Below are positions 1 through 8,280 of a stretch of DNA of 64,000 nucleotides, piece after piece. Numbering within the stretch: position 1 is the first letter of the stretch; the number at the start of each line of letters is the position of its first letter. Location: the NCBI RefSeq assembly GCF_014207745.1, contig NZ_JACHJB010000002.1, positions 1,178,001 through 1,242,000 on the forward strand, in the 5' to 3' direction. Source of the stretch: Nonomuraea muscovyensis. Lineage in GTDB: Bacteria > Actinomycetota > Actinomycetes > Streptosporangiales > Streptosporangiaceae. A program made the position numbers and the translations under genes. The notes beneath the pieces were generated by a model. The model worked only from the letters and a program-made list of their open reading frames with translations. It did no database searches and was not told where the DNA came from.

Positions 1-1220
1 AGGCGCCCAAGGACTACAAGGGCCCGTACCTGTCCGGTGACCTGGACACGATCGAGACACCGGACGCCAAGACGGTCGTCTTCCACCTGAAGAAGCCGTT
101 CGCCGACTTCCCCAGCGCCCTCACCCAGCCGAACTTCGTGCCGTTCCCGAAAGGCACGGGCGCCGCCGCGGCGTTCGACAGCAAGCCGATCGCCTCGGGC
201 CCGTACAAGGTGGAGAGCTACCAGCGCGGCTCGAAGCTGAAGCTGGTGCGCAACCCGCACTGGAAGGCCGCCACCGACACCGTGCGCGCGGCCAGGCCGG
301 ACGCCTTCGAGTTCACCTTCGGCCTCGACGGCGCGACGATCGACGAGCGCATGCTCGCCGGGCAGGGCACGGACGCGAACGCCATCGCGAGCGCGATCCA
401 GCCGGCCACCGTGGCCCGGATCCAGGACCCGCGCTACAAGGAGCGCACGCTGTCGGGCTACATGGGCTGCACGACGTACATGAGCCTGAACACCACCAAG
501 AAGAACCTCGGCGACGTGCGGGTCCGGCAGGCCGTCAACCACGCGATCAACAAGGACAACGTGGTGTCGGGCGACGGCGGCACCGCGCTGGCGACCAGGG
601 CCACCGCCATCCAGCCGCCGACCATCGTCGGGCGGGTGGACTACGACCTGTACCCGACGGACCTGGACAAGGCGCGGCGGCTGCTGGCCGAGGCGGGGCT
701 CGCGAACGGCTTCGACCTGACCCTCGACGTCCGCCCGGTACCCCGGCAGCAGGGCATGGCGGTGGCGATCCAGGAGTCGCTGAAGCCGCTGAACATCAAC
801 GTGAAGATCAACAACATCGACACGTCCACCTTCTACGAGGTGATCGGCACCCCCTCCCGGCAGCACGACGCCGCCATCACCGGCTGGTGCCCGGACTGGG
901 CGTCCGGTGCGACGTTCCTGCCGCCGCTGTTCGACGGCCGCAACATCTTCGACAAGGGCAACACGAACCTCGCCCAGATCGACGACCCGGAGATCAACAA
1001 GAGGATCGACGAGATCGCCGCGATGGCCGACGTCGACGCCGCGAACGCGGCCTACGCCGAACTGGACAAGCAGATCATGGCGAAGGCGCCGCTCGTGCCC
1101 CTGCTGTACGAGAAGAACGTGACGGTCACCGGCGCCAACATCGCCGGCGCCTACCTGCACGACTCGTACTCCGGCGGCATCGACCTGGTCTCCGTCGGCC
1201 TCAAGGACGCGAGCAAGTAG
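1..1220 (+). CDS. Peptide ABC transporter substrate-binding protein (5' partial)
   Basis: The last 405 residues of a family 5 extracellular solute-binding protein (DppA/OppA type); the N-terminus with its lipoprotein signal lies before the window. The frame is open from base 3. It begins inside the first lobe (TVVFHLKKPFADFPSAL resembles the family's conserved FxLKxPxxxF segment) and carries the family's VRQAVNHAINKD helix and the late DPEINKRID region. It should capture peptides outside the membrane and hand them to the two permeases that follow. The next start codon is 2 bases after the stop, so it heads a five-component transporter operon. Family assignment is firm. The peptide substrate is inferred from the family and from the peptidase gene at the operon end. 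Confidence 0.9.
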   Translation, partial: APKDYKGPYLSGDLDTIETPDAKTVVFHLKKPFADFPSALTQPNFVPFPKGTGAAAAFDSKPIASGPYKVESYQRGSKLKLVRNPHWKAATDTVRAARPDAFEFTFGLDGATIDERMLAGQGTDANAIASAIQPATVARIQDPRYKERTLSGYMGCTTYMSLNTTKKNLGDVRVRQAVNHAINKDNVVSGDGGTALATRATAIQPPTIVGRVDYDLYPTDLDKARRLLAEAGLANGFDLTLDVRPVPRQQGMAVAIQESLKPLNINVKINNIDTSTFYEVIGTPSRQHDAAITGWCPDWASGATFLPPLFDGRNIFDKGNTNLAQIDDPEINKRIDEIAAMADVDAANAAYAELDKQIMAKAPLVPLLYEKNVTVTGANIAGAYLHDSYSGGIDLVSVGLKDASK

Positions 1221-1222
1221 GC

Positions 1223-2182
1223 ATGGCCATCGCCACACCCTCGCACGAGGCGAAGGCGGCGGCCTCGGTGGGGGACGCGCCCGGCGCGCCCCCCACCGAG
1301 GGGCGGCGGATCGTCCGCGCCCTGCTGCGCGACCGGGGCGCCGTGCTCAGCGCGGGGTTCCTCGCCCTGGTCGTGCTGATGGCGATCTGCGCGCCGCTGA
1401 TCACCGCGCTCACCGGTCACGGCCCGAACACCTTCGACCCGGCCGCCGTGAACTCCGACCTCGGCGGCCTGCCGCGCGGCTCGTTCGGCGGGATCAGCGC
1501 CGAGCACCTGCTCGGCGTGGAGCCGCAGAACGGCCGCGACATCCTCGCCCGCATCGCCTACGGCGCCCGCGTGTCGTTCCTCATCGCGCTGTCGGCGACC
1601 GTGCTGACGACTCTGCTCGGCGTGGTCTTCGGCATGCTGGCCGGGTTCTACCAGGGGTGGGTCGACCAGGTCATCTGCCGGATCATGGACTTCCTGATGG
1701 CCTTCCCGGCGCTGATCTTCATGATCGCGATCCTGTCGTCGCTGCCTTCGGGTGACCGGTCGGTCCTGCTGGTCGCGGTGATCTCCCTGTTCGGCTGGCC
1801 GTACCTGGCGCGGCTGGTGCGCGGGCAGACGCTGACGCTGGCGAACCGGGAGTTCGTCGAGGCGGCCCGCGCGTCGGGCGCCTCCACCGGGGCGCTGGTG
1901 TTCAAGGAGATCCTGCCCAACCTGCGCAACTCCGTCATCGTCATGACCACCCTGGCCGTGCCCGGCTACATCGGCACCGAGGCCGGACTGTCGTTCCTCG
2001 GGGTGGGCGTCAGCCCGCCCACGCCCTCCTGGGGGCAGATGATCGCCAGTTCGGTGAGCTGGTACGCCATGGACCCCATGTACTTCGCGGTGCCCGGCAC
2101 CTTCCTCTTCCTCACGGTGCTGTCCCTGACCGTGCTCGGGGACCGGGTCCGCGCCGCCGCCGACGCCGGGGAGGCGTCCTGA
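1223..2182 (+). CDS. Peptide ABC transporter permease, DppC type
   Basis: A 319-residue inner-membrane permease of the DppC/OppC family. A cytoplasmic tail of about 35 residues precedes the first membrane helix. A long external loop follows (containing the GVEPQNGRDILARI stretch typical of DppC), then five further helices. The EAA loop that docks on the ATPase reads EAARASGASTGALVFKEILPN (split as EAARASGASTG and ALVFKEILPN) near residues 213-233. I chose the ATG 2 bases after the preceding stop because the family N-terminus begins here. The gene ends in an ATGA overlap with the next permease, which indicates translational coupling. Confidence 0.9.
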   Translation: MAIATPSHEAKAAASVGDAPGAPPTEGRRIVRALLRDRGAVLSAGFLALVVLMAICAPLITALTGHGPNTFDPAAVNSDLGGLPRGSFGGISAEHLLGVEPQNGRDILARIAYGARVSFLIALSATVLTTLLGVVFGMLAGFYQGWVDQVICRIMDFLMAFPALIFMIAILSSLPSGDRSVLLVAVISLFGWPYLARLVRGQTLTLANREFVEAARASGASTGALVFKEILPNLRNSVIVMTTLAVPGYIGTEAGLSFLGVGVSPPTPSWGQMIASSVSWYAMDPMYFAVPGTFLFLTVLSLTVLGDRVRAAADAGEAS

Positions 2183-3171
2183 TGGCCCGCTACCTCGCCG
2201 GCCGGCTGGCCGGGCTGGCGATGATCCTGTTCCTGGTCTGCCTGTTCACGTACCTGATCTTCTTCAAGCTGTCGCCGGACCCGGCGCTGATGATCTGCGG
2301 CAAGACCTGCACGCCGGAGCGGATCGAGCAGATCCGCACCGTCCTGGGGCTGGACGAGCCGTTCGTCGCGCAGTTCGGCGGCTACCTGCTCGGGCTGTTC
2401 GCCGGGCGGGACTACGGAACCGGCGTCAACCTCGTGCACTGCCCGGCGCCCTGCCTCGGCTACTCCTTCCAGACCAGCCAGTCGGTGTGGGAGATGATCC
2501 TCGACCGGCTCCCGGTCAGCGCCACCGTGGCGGTCGGCGCGGCCGTGCTGTGGCTGCTCATCGGCCTGACCGCCGGCCTGGTCAGCGCCGTCAAGGAGGG
2601 CTCCTGGTGGGACCGCGCGGCCATGGGCCTGGCCCTCGGCGGCGCCAGTGTCCCCAACTACGTGCTCGCGCTGGCCCTGCAGTACGTGCTGGTGGTGCAG
2701 CTGGAGATCCTGCCGTTCCCCTCGGCCGTGCCCTTCTCCGACGATCCGGTGCTGTGGTTCCAGTCGTACCTGATGCCGTGGCTGGTCCTGGCGACCGGGT
2801 ACGCCTGCCTCTACGCCCGGCTCACCCGGTCGAACGTCATCGACACACTGGCCGAGAACTTCATGCGCACGGCCCGCGCCAAGGGCCTGAGTCCCGCGCT
2901 CACCCTGCGGCGGCACGCGCTGCGGCCCGCGCTCACCCCCATCGCCACGATCTTCGGCATGGACTTCGCGGCGCTCCTGGGCGGCGCGCTGATCACCGAG
3001 ACCGTCTTCGGCCTCAACGGCGTCGGCAAGATGGCCGCCGACTCGATCGCCAAGAACGACCAGCCGGTCATCATGGCGGTCACCCTGCTGGCGGCGTTCT
3101 TCGTGGTGGTCGGCAACGTCGTGGTCGACCTGCTCTACACCGGCCTCGACCCGAGAGTGAGGGTCCGATGA
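2182..3171 (+). CDS. Peptide ABC transporter permease, DppB type
   Basis: A 329-residue permease of the DppB/OppB family and the membrane partner of the preceding DppC-type protein. One N-terminal helix is followed by a long extracytoplasmic loop of about 80 residues, as usual in DppB proteins. Here the loop has two closely spaced Cys pairs (MICGKTC and HCPAPC), more cysteines than I expect in this family. The EAA-type docking segment is RTARAKGLSPALTLRRHALR near residue 230. It starts inside the stop of the upstream gene and ends in an ATGA overlap with the first ATPase gene. Confidence 0.9.
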   Translation: MARYLAGRLAGLAMILFLVCLFTYLIFFKLSPDPALMICGKTCTPERIEQIRTVLGLDEPFVAQFGGYLLGLFAGRDYGTGVNLVHCPAPCLGYSFQTSQSVWEMILDRLPVSATVAVGAAVLWLLIGLTAGLVSAVKEGSWWDRAAMGLALGGASVPNYVLALALQYVLVVQLEILPFPSAVPFSDDPVLWFQSYLMPWLVLATGYACLYARLTRSNVIDTLAENFMRTARAKGLSPALTLRRHALRPALTPIATIFGMDFAALLGGALITETVFGLNGVGKMAADSIAKNDQPVIMAVTLLAAFFVVVGNVVVDLLYTGLDPRVRVR

Positions 3172-3983
3172 GCGAGCTGCTCGAGGTGGAGAACCTCACC
3201 ATCACCTTCCCCACCAGCCGCGGCCCGGTGGACGTGGTCAAGGACGTGTCGTTCACGGTGGGCCGCGACGAGACCGTCGGCATCGTCGGCGAGTCCGGCT
3301 CCGGCAAGTCGATGACCAGCCTGGCCGTCATGGGACTGCTGCCACGCGGCGCGACGACCAAGGGCAGCGTCCGGCTGGACGGCACCGAGCTGCTGGGCCG
3401 GACGGACCGGGAGATGCGCCGGATCCGCGGCGAGCGGGTCTCGATGATCTTCCAGGACCCGCTGTCGTCGCTGAACCCGTACTACACCGTCGGGCTGCAG
3501 GTCGAGGAGATGTACCGGGCCCACCGCGGCGGCTCCGCGAAGGCGGCCAGGAAGGTCGTCGTCGAGGCGCTGGCCCAGGTCGGCATCCCCGAGCCGGAGC
3601 GGCGGGCAGGTCACTACCCGCACCAGTTCTCCGGCGGGCAGCGGCAGCGCATCATGATCGCCATGGCGCTGGTCTGCTCCCCCGCGCTGCTCATCGCCGA
3701 CGAGCCGACCACCGCCCTGGACGTGACCGTGCAGGCCCAGATCCTGCGCCTGCTGGCCGGCCTGCAGCGGGAGACCGGCACCGGGATGATCTTCGTGACG
3801 CACGACCTGGCCGTGATCGGCTCGATCGCCACCCGGGTGTTGGTGATGCGGCGCGGCGAGCAGGTCGAGTACGGCACCGCCGAGCAGGTCTTCGCCGCTC
3901 CCCGGCACGACTACACACGGATGCTGCTGGAGAGCATCCCGCGCATCGACGACGACCTTCCGGCCGACGAGGTGATCCTGTGA
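3168..3983 (+). CDS. Peptide ABC transporter ATPase, DppD type
   Basis: A 271-residue cytoplasmic ATP-binding subunit of the oligopeptide/dipeptide importer. The Walker A motif GESGSGKS lies at residues 41-48, the Q-loop is MIFQDPLSSLNP, the ABC signature is FSGGQRQR, and Walker B runs into ADEPTTALD. Only a short tail remains after the nucleotide-binding domain, so the full oligopeptide/dipeptide C-terminal extension is largely missing. It overlaps the upstream permease and the downstream ATPase by 4 bases each. It should pair with the next gene product as the two-ATPase engine of the transporter. Confidence 0.9.
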   Translation: MSELLEVENLTITFPTSRGPVDVVKDVSFTVGRDETVGIVGESGSGKSMTSLAVMGLLPRGATTKGSVRLDGTELLGRTDREMRRIRGERVSMIFQDPLSSLNPYYTVGLQVEEMYRAHRGGSAKAARKVVVEALAQVGIPEPERRAGHYPHQFSGGQRQRIMIAMALVCSPALLIADEPTTALDVTVQAQILRLLAGLQRETGTGMIFVTHDLAVIGSIATRVLVMRRGEQVEYGTAEQVFAAPRHDYTRMLLESIPRIDDDLPADEVIL

Positions 3984-4828
3984 GTGAGGTGCTGCTGCGC
4001 GCCCGCGGCCTGACCAAGCGGTTCGCCGTGCGCGGCCCGTACGGGCGCAAGGCCGAGTTCACCGCCGTGGACGACGTGGGCTTCGACGTGCTGCCGGGCG
4101 AGACGTTCGCCGTCGTCGGCGAGTCCGGCAGCGGCAAGTCCACCACTGCGCGGATCGTCGCCAAGCTGGTGCAGCCCACCTCCGGCACGCTGGAGTTCGA
4201 GGGCGAGGACGTCACCGGCGCCACCCGGGCGAGCCTGGCCCGCTACCGCGCGAACGTGCAGGTCGTCTTCCAGGACCCGTTCTCCTCGCTCAACCCCCGG
4301 CACACGGTCGAGCGCATCCTCATGGCGCCGCTCGACTACCAGGGCATCGCGCCCCGAGGCGGGCGCCGGGCGTACACCAGGGAGCTGATGGAGCGGGTCG
4401 GCCTGAACCCCGACCACGCGCAGCGCTATCCGGCGCAGTTCTCCGGCGGCCAGGCGCAGCGGATCGGCATCGCCCGCGCGCTCGCCGTCGATCCCAGGCT
4501 GGTGATCTGCGACGAGGCCGTGTCCGCACTGGACGTGTCGGTGCAGGCGCAGGTCCTGGAGCTGCTGGGCCGGCTGCAGCGGGAGAGCGGGTTCAGCTAC
4601 ATCTTCATCGCCCACGATCTTGCGGTGGTACGGCGGATCGCGCACCGGGTAGCGGTCATGAGCAAGGGCCGGATCGTCGAGCAGGGGCCCTGCCGCCAGG
4701 TCTTCGCCGAGCCGCAGGACGCCTACACCCGGACACTGCTGGCCGCGATCCCGCGGATCGACCCCGAGTGGGACCGCCGCAGGAGGGCGGCCCGCGACCA
4801 CGACACGACAGGAGCCACCGGTGCCTGA
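3980..4828 (+). CDS. Peptide ABC transporter ATPase, DppF type
   Basis: A 282-residue ATPase, the second nucleotide-binding subunit of the peptide importer. Walker A GESGSGKS is at residues 47-54, the Q-loop is VVFQDPFSSLNP, the signature FSGGQAQR, and Walker B leads into CDEAVSALD. Position 4 of that last box is A rather than the common P, a variant often seen in DppF proteins. The GTG start overlaps the DppD stop (GTGA). The stop lies inside the start region of the aminopeptidase gene, so all six genes from the binding protein to the peptidase read as one operon. Confidence 0.9.
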   Translation: MSEVLLRARGLTKRFAVRGPYGRKAEFTAVDDVGFDVLPGETFAVVGESGSGKSTTARIVAKLVQPTSGTLEFEGEDVTGATRASLARYRANVQVVFQDPFSSLNPRHTVERILMAPLDYQGIAPRGGRRAYTRELMERVGLNPDHAQRYPAQFSGGQAQRIGIARALAVDPRLVICDEAVSALDVSVQAQVLELLGRLQRESGFSYIFIAHDLAVVRRIAHRVAVMSKGRIVEQGPCRQVFAEPQDAYTRTLLAAIPRIDPEWDRRRRAARDHDTTGATGA

Positions 4829-6179
4829 CGGCAAGCCGCCCAAGCTGTCCGAGATCCCCGCCTTCGTCGACCACATGAACACCGGCTGGGGCACCCCCGA
4901 CCGCACGCCGCCGGTCGTCCCCGGCGCCGCCGAGGCCGCCGCCGCCCACCGGGCCCGGCTCGCCGCCGCGCTGCCCGGCCGCACGATCGTGCTGGCCGCG
5001 GGGCGGGCCCCCGTCCGCAGCAACGACACGGACTACGACTTCCGCCCGGACAGCGACTTCGCGTGGGTGACGGGCTGCGGCATCGAGCACGCGGTCGTGG
5101 TGCTGCGCGGCGCCGACGCCACGCTGTACGTGCCGCCGCCGGTCTACCCGGGCGATCCGGGGTTCTGGACGGACGCCAGGTACGGCGAGCTGTGGGTCGG
5201 TGCCGCGCCGGGGCCGGACGACTGGGCGCGGGCGCTGGGCGTCGAGGTCCGGCCGCTCTCGGAGCTGCCGGCCGACCTGGTCCCGGGCGCTGACTCGGGC
5301 GCTGCTTCAGGCCCGGACGAGGAGGTCCGGCGGACCCTGGCCGAGTTGCGCATGTACAAGGACGACTGGGAGGTCGACCAGCTCCGCCAGGCCGTGGACC
5401 GCACCGTCGAGGGCTTCGCCGCGGTCCTGCGGGAGATCCCGGCCGCCGTGGCCGGGCCCGGTGAGCGGTGGCTGCAGGGCACCTTCGACCGCCACGCCCG
5501 CGCGTACGGCAACGGCCCCGGCTACGCGTCCATCGTCGGCAGCGGCAAGCACGCGCCCACGCTGCACTGGGTGCGCTGCGACGGGCCGGTGCTGCCGGAC
5601 GAGCTGCTGCTGCTCGACCTGGGCGTCGAGGTGAACAGCTACTACACCGCGGACGTCACCCGGACGTTCCCGGCGTCGGGCAGCTTCTCCCCGGTGCAGC
5701 GGCAGGTGCACGACCTGGTGGAGAAGGCACACCGGGCCGGGCTGGCCGCGGTGGCCCCCGGCCGCCGGTTCTCCGACTTCCACCACGCCGCCATGGAGGT
5801 GATCGCGCGCGGACTGGACGACTGGGGGATGCTGCCGGTCTCCGTGGACGAGGCGCTGTCCGACAAGGGTCAGCAGCACCGCCGCTACCTCGTCTGCGGC
5901 ATCGGCCACCACCTGGGCCTGGACGTGCACGACTGCGCCCGGGCCGCCGAGGACGCCTACCAGGGCGGCGTGATGGGTCCCGGCATGGTGCTCACGGTGG
6001 AGCCGGGACTGTACTTCCACGCGCACGACCTGACCGTGCCGCCGGAGCTGCGCGGGATCGGCGTACGCATCGAGGACGACCTCCTGGTCACCGGCGAGGG
6101 CATGCGGGTGCTGTCCGGGGCACTGCCGCTGGACGCGGGCGGCCTGGAAAGGTGGATGGCCGCCGCCTGCGCGGGGTAG
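4821..6179 (+). CDS. pepP: Xaa-Pro aminopeptidase (M24B, aminopeptidase P)
   Basis: A 452-residue cytoplasmic metallopeptidase that should remove the N-terminal residue from peptides with proline in position 2. The N-terminal domain (residues about 30-180) contains the aminopeptidase P signature around RSNDTDYDFRPDSDF. The C-terminal pita-bread domain keeps the dinuclear metal ligands: Asp in LLDLGVEVNSYY (about 264), Asp in TADVTRTFP (about 275), His in GIGHHLGLDVHD (about 361), Glu in TVEPGLYFH (about 393) and Glu in VRIEDD (about 416). The GTG start overlaps the ATPase gene by 8 bases, with GGAG just upstream. Its place at the end of a peptide-import operon suggests it digests imported proline-containing peptides. 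Confidence 0.92.
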   Translation: MPDGKPPKLSEIPAFVDHMNTGWGTPDRTPPVVPGAAEAAAAHRARLAAALPGRTIVLAAGRAPVRSNDTDYDFRPDSDFAWVTGCGIEHAVVVLRGADATLYVPPPVYPGDPGFWTDARYGELWVGAAPGPDDWARALGVEVRPLSELPADLVPGADSGAASGPDEEVRRTLAELRMYKDDWEVDQLRQAVDRTVEGFAAVLREIPAAVAGPGERWLQGTFDRHARAYGNGPGYASIVGSGKHAPTLHWVRCDGPVLPDELLLLDLGVEVNSYYTADVTRTFPASGSFSPVQRQVHDLVEKAHRAGLAAVAPGRRFSDFHHAAMEVIARGLDDWGMLPVSVDEALSDKGQQHRRYLVCGIGHHLGLDVHDCARAAEDAYQGGVMGPGMVLTVEPGLYFHAHDLTVPPELRGIGVRIEDDLLVTGEGMRVLSGALPLDAGGLERWMAAACAG

Positions 6180-6308
6180 GATCCGCCCGCGCCCGCCACC
6201 CGCGTCCCGAGCCGGCCGCCCGATCGCGGCCGGCACCGGACTCCTGGCGGCATCGGGCGACACCTCGCGACACCGACACACCGAAACCGTCCTCAGCAGG
6301 GGTCCGTC

Positions 6309-7145
6309 ATGACGTCTTCCCGTACCTCCCGCGCCGCGGGCTCGCGCGCCGAGCCCGCGGCCGCCCCGGCGACCGCCAACGCTCCCGGCGGCACGTTCGG
6401 TGCGAGCGCGGTCGGCGCGGGGGCGTTCGGTGCGGGCGTGGGCGGTGCGGGGGCGTTCGGCCCGGAGGCGCGGGGCATCGGCCGGCGGGAGCACCTGCGC
6501 GACCGCATCCGGGACGCCCTGCGCGCCGCCATCATCTCCGGCAGGCTCGAACCCGGCGTGATCTACTCGGCTCCCACCCTCGGAGCGCAGTTCGGGGTCT
6601 CCTCCACCCCCGTACGTGAGGCCATGCTCGACCTGGTCAAGGAGGGCCTGGTCGTACCACATCCGAACAAGGGCTTCCGGATCACCGAGGTGTCGGAGCA
6701 GGACCTCGACAACCTGGCGGCCGTGCGCCTGCTCATCGAGCCGCCGACCGTGCGGGACGCGGTGGCCGTGATCCCGGCGGACGACTTCCCCCGGTTGCGG
6801 ACGCTCGCCCAGGACATCGTCGAGGCGGTCGAGCGGGCCGACCTGGTCGGCTACATCGAGGCCGACCACGTCTTCCACCTGACGCTGCTCGGCTACAGCG
6901 GCAACCGGTTCCTGGTGGACGTGGTCTCGGGGCTGCGCACGCAGACCCGGCTGCCCGGCCTGGTGCCGCTGCTGGAGAGCGGCAGGCTCGGCCGCTCGGC
7001 CGCCGAGCACCACGAGCTGCTGGACCTCGTCGAGGCCCGCGACCCGGCCGGAGCCGAGCTGCTGATGCGCCGCCACATCGGCCACGTGCGCGGCCTGTGG
7101 GCCGGCGGACCCGAACCTGCGCCCACCGGACCCGCCCCCGCCTGA
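6309..7145 (+). CDS. GntR-family regulator, FadR subfamily
   Basis: A 278-residue DNA-binding regulator. Residues 1-58 are a low-complexity Ala/Gly tail with a repeated AGAFG motif, encoded by a duplicated GC-rich 14-mer. The winged helix follows (about 60-130; LGAQFGVSSTPVREAML is the classic GntR recognition region), then an all-helical FCD effector domain (about 140-260) with the metal-binding type residues in YIEADHVFHLTLL and AAEHHELLDLV. It lies 130 bases after the peptidase gene on the same strand and probably controls the peptide operon, but no operator stands out. The disordered head may be shorter if translation starts further in. Confidence 0.85.
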   Translation: MTSSRTSRAAGSRAEPAAAPATANAPGGTFGASAVGAGAFGAGVGGAGAFGPEARGIGRREHLRDRIRDALRAAIISGRLEPGVIYSAPTLGAQFGVSSTPVREAMLDLVKEGLVVPHPNKGFRITEVSEQDLDNLAAVRLLIEPPTVRDAVAVIPADDFPRLRTLAQDIVEAVERADLVGYIEADHVFHLTLLGYSGNRFLVDVVSGLRTQTRLPGLVPLLESGRLGRSAAEHHELLDLVEARDPAGAELLMRRHIGHVRGLWAGGPEPAPTGPAPA

Positions 7146-7257
7146 CGTGCCCGCCGGTGAGCACGATCCCGTTCGGCTCCTCATGCGTCGCGGCCACCCC
7201 TCCGGACCGGATCGCCCCCGGGTCCTGAGCGTGCCCTGACCGCGCACTCGTGTGATC

Positions 7258-7349
7258 AGCGCGCCGGCCCCACAGGTATGCGCGGACGTGAGCGCCGTAC
7301 TCCTGCAGCGGGCGGAGACGCCCTTGAGGCTGTTGACCAGGGTGAACAG
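7258..7349 (-). pseudogene. Degenerate IS200/IS605 transposase (TnpA) fragment
   Basis: Read on the minus strand, this stretch gives FTLVNSLKGVSAR and then, after a small frameshift, LQEYGAHVRAYLWG. Both strings match consecutive parts of the Y1 tyrosine transposase TnpA, whose conserved region runs LVNSLKGVSSRRLRQEF...HLW. The catalytic HUH motif and the tyrosine region are absent, so this is a scrap of about 30 codons with no function. It sits between two convergent genes. The protein match is from memory of the family, and the frameshift is read directly. Confidence 0.6.
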
Positions 7350-7369
7350 CTGCTCAAGACGCTTCTTCT

Positions 7370-7404
7370 CCCCGTGGCTCCGGGTCTGTTGCTGAGCCAC
7401 GGGG
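7370..7404. terminator. Hairpin between convergent genes
   Basis: A perfect 11-bp inverted repeat (CCCCGTGGCTC at 7370-7380, its complement at 7394-7404) with a 13-base loop lies between two convergent GntR genes. There is no U-tract, which is usual for actinomycete terminators. It could serve both strands. It adjoins the transposase scrap and could instead be a relic of that element's end. Confidence 0.5.
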
Positions 7405-7437
7405 AAGTCGGGCGCTATTTCGAGCATGTGTTCGAAG

Positions 7438-8169
7438 TCATGGGAGCGCAAGCCGCGTGAGCGGGTTCGCGCCGATCGAGTTGCGGATGCTGAAGGCCAC
7501 GCTGCCTGCCCTGTAGCGGTCGTCGGACCACTCGACGGGGCGACCCTCCTGCGTGGTGGTGATCCTGCGCTGGCGCAGGAGCGGGCTGCCGCGCCGGACC
7601 CCGAGCAGGCGGGCGTCCTCGGTGCCGGCCGCGACCGCGTCGATGAGGTGTTCGCCGTAGGCGAAGACCAGGCCGACCCTGTCGTAGAGCGCCTGGGTGA
7701 CCGACTCGCAGTCGGGCGGCAGCTCCTCGACGGCGGGGGCGATCCACGAGGCGTAGACGGTCCGCTCCAGCAGCACCGGCTCGCCCTCCAGCGTGCGCAG
7801 CCGGAGCACCTCGAGCACCTCGGCCGTGCCGAGCCTGACCGACTCGGCGGGACCCGCCCTGCGGCGCCGCTGGCCGAGCACCTCGCCGCCCACCGCGTGC
7901 CCCTTGGACCTGGCCCACTGGGCGAAACTGTGCAACTCGGCGAAGCTCTGGCTGCGCTCCCCGCCCAGCACGATGCGCCGCGCGCCCTGGCGCGAGCCGA
8001 CCAGGCCCTCCGCGGCCAGTACGGCCACGGCCTGCCGCACGGTGCCCCTGGCCGCCGAATAGCGCGCAGCGAGCTCCGCCTCCGAAGGCAACTGCGACCC
8101 TACAGGGTGAACACCTGTCAGGATCTCGTCACGCAGCTCAGCGGCGATGTGTTCATAGCGCGCGGCCAT
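7438..8169 (-). CDS. GntR-family regulator, HutC subfamily (UTRA domain)
   Basis: A 243-residue repressor-type protein. The winged helix occupies about residues 1-70 (LPSEAELAARYSAARGTVRQAV), and the UTRA ligand-binding domain about 90-235, ending in the usual PVEWSDDRYRAGSVAF strand. It is transcribed divergently from the transporter operon starting at 8281, with 111 bases between, which is the standard arrangement for a local regulator. UTRA proteins sense small metabolites, often sugar phosphates or phosphonates. Here the ligand is presumably the transporter substrate. Confidence 0.85.
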   Translation of the reverse strand: MAARYEHIAAELRDEILTGVHPVGSQLPSEAELAARYSAARGTVRQAVAVLAAEGLVGSRQGARRIVLGGERSQSFAELHSFAQWARSKGHAVGGEVLGQRRRRAGPAESVRLGTAEVLEVLRLRTLEGEPVLLERTVYASWIAPAVEELPPDCESVTQALYDRVGLVFAYGEHLIDAVAAGTEDARLLGVRRGSPLLRQRRITTTQEGRPVEWSDDRYRAGSVAFSIRNSIGANPLTRLALP

Positions 8170-8225
8170 TCACGACCCCTCCTGTTCATAAAAAAGCAAC
8201 GTATATGCGACTAACTGGGTCTGGC

Positions 8226-8239
8226 CTTGTTTGTACAAG
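8226..8239. promoter_or_regulatory. Candidate GntR operator
   Basis: The divergent intergenic region holds CTTGTTTGTACAAG, whose ends (CTTG/CAAG) are complementary and whose core TTGTACAA (8231-8238) is a perfect 8-bp palindrome. It lies about 42 bases before the lipoprotein start. HutC-type regulators bind such GT...AC palindromes. A binding role is inferred. Confidence 0.35.
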
Positions 8240-8280
8240 TTCCCCTAGGTTCTAGCCACACCCCAGAGAGTGGAGGCGAC

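Noticed and set aside
5307..7451. A 714-codon open frame on the minus strand
   Set aside because: It runs antisense through the peptidase and GntR genes and has the low-complexity composition of a GC-rich shadow frame. Only its first part, over the transposase scrap, has any family resemblance.
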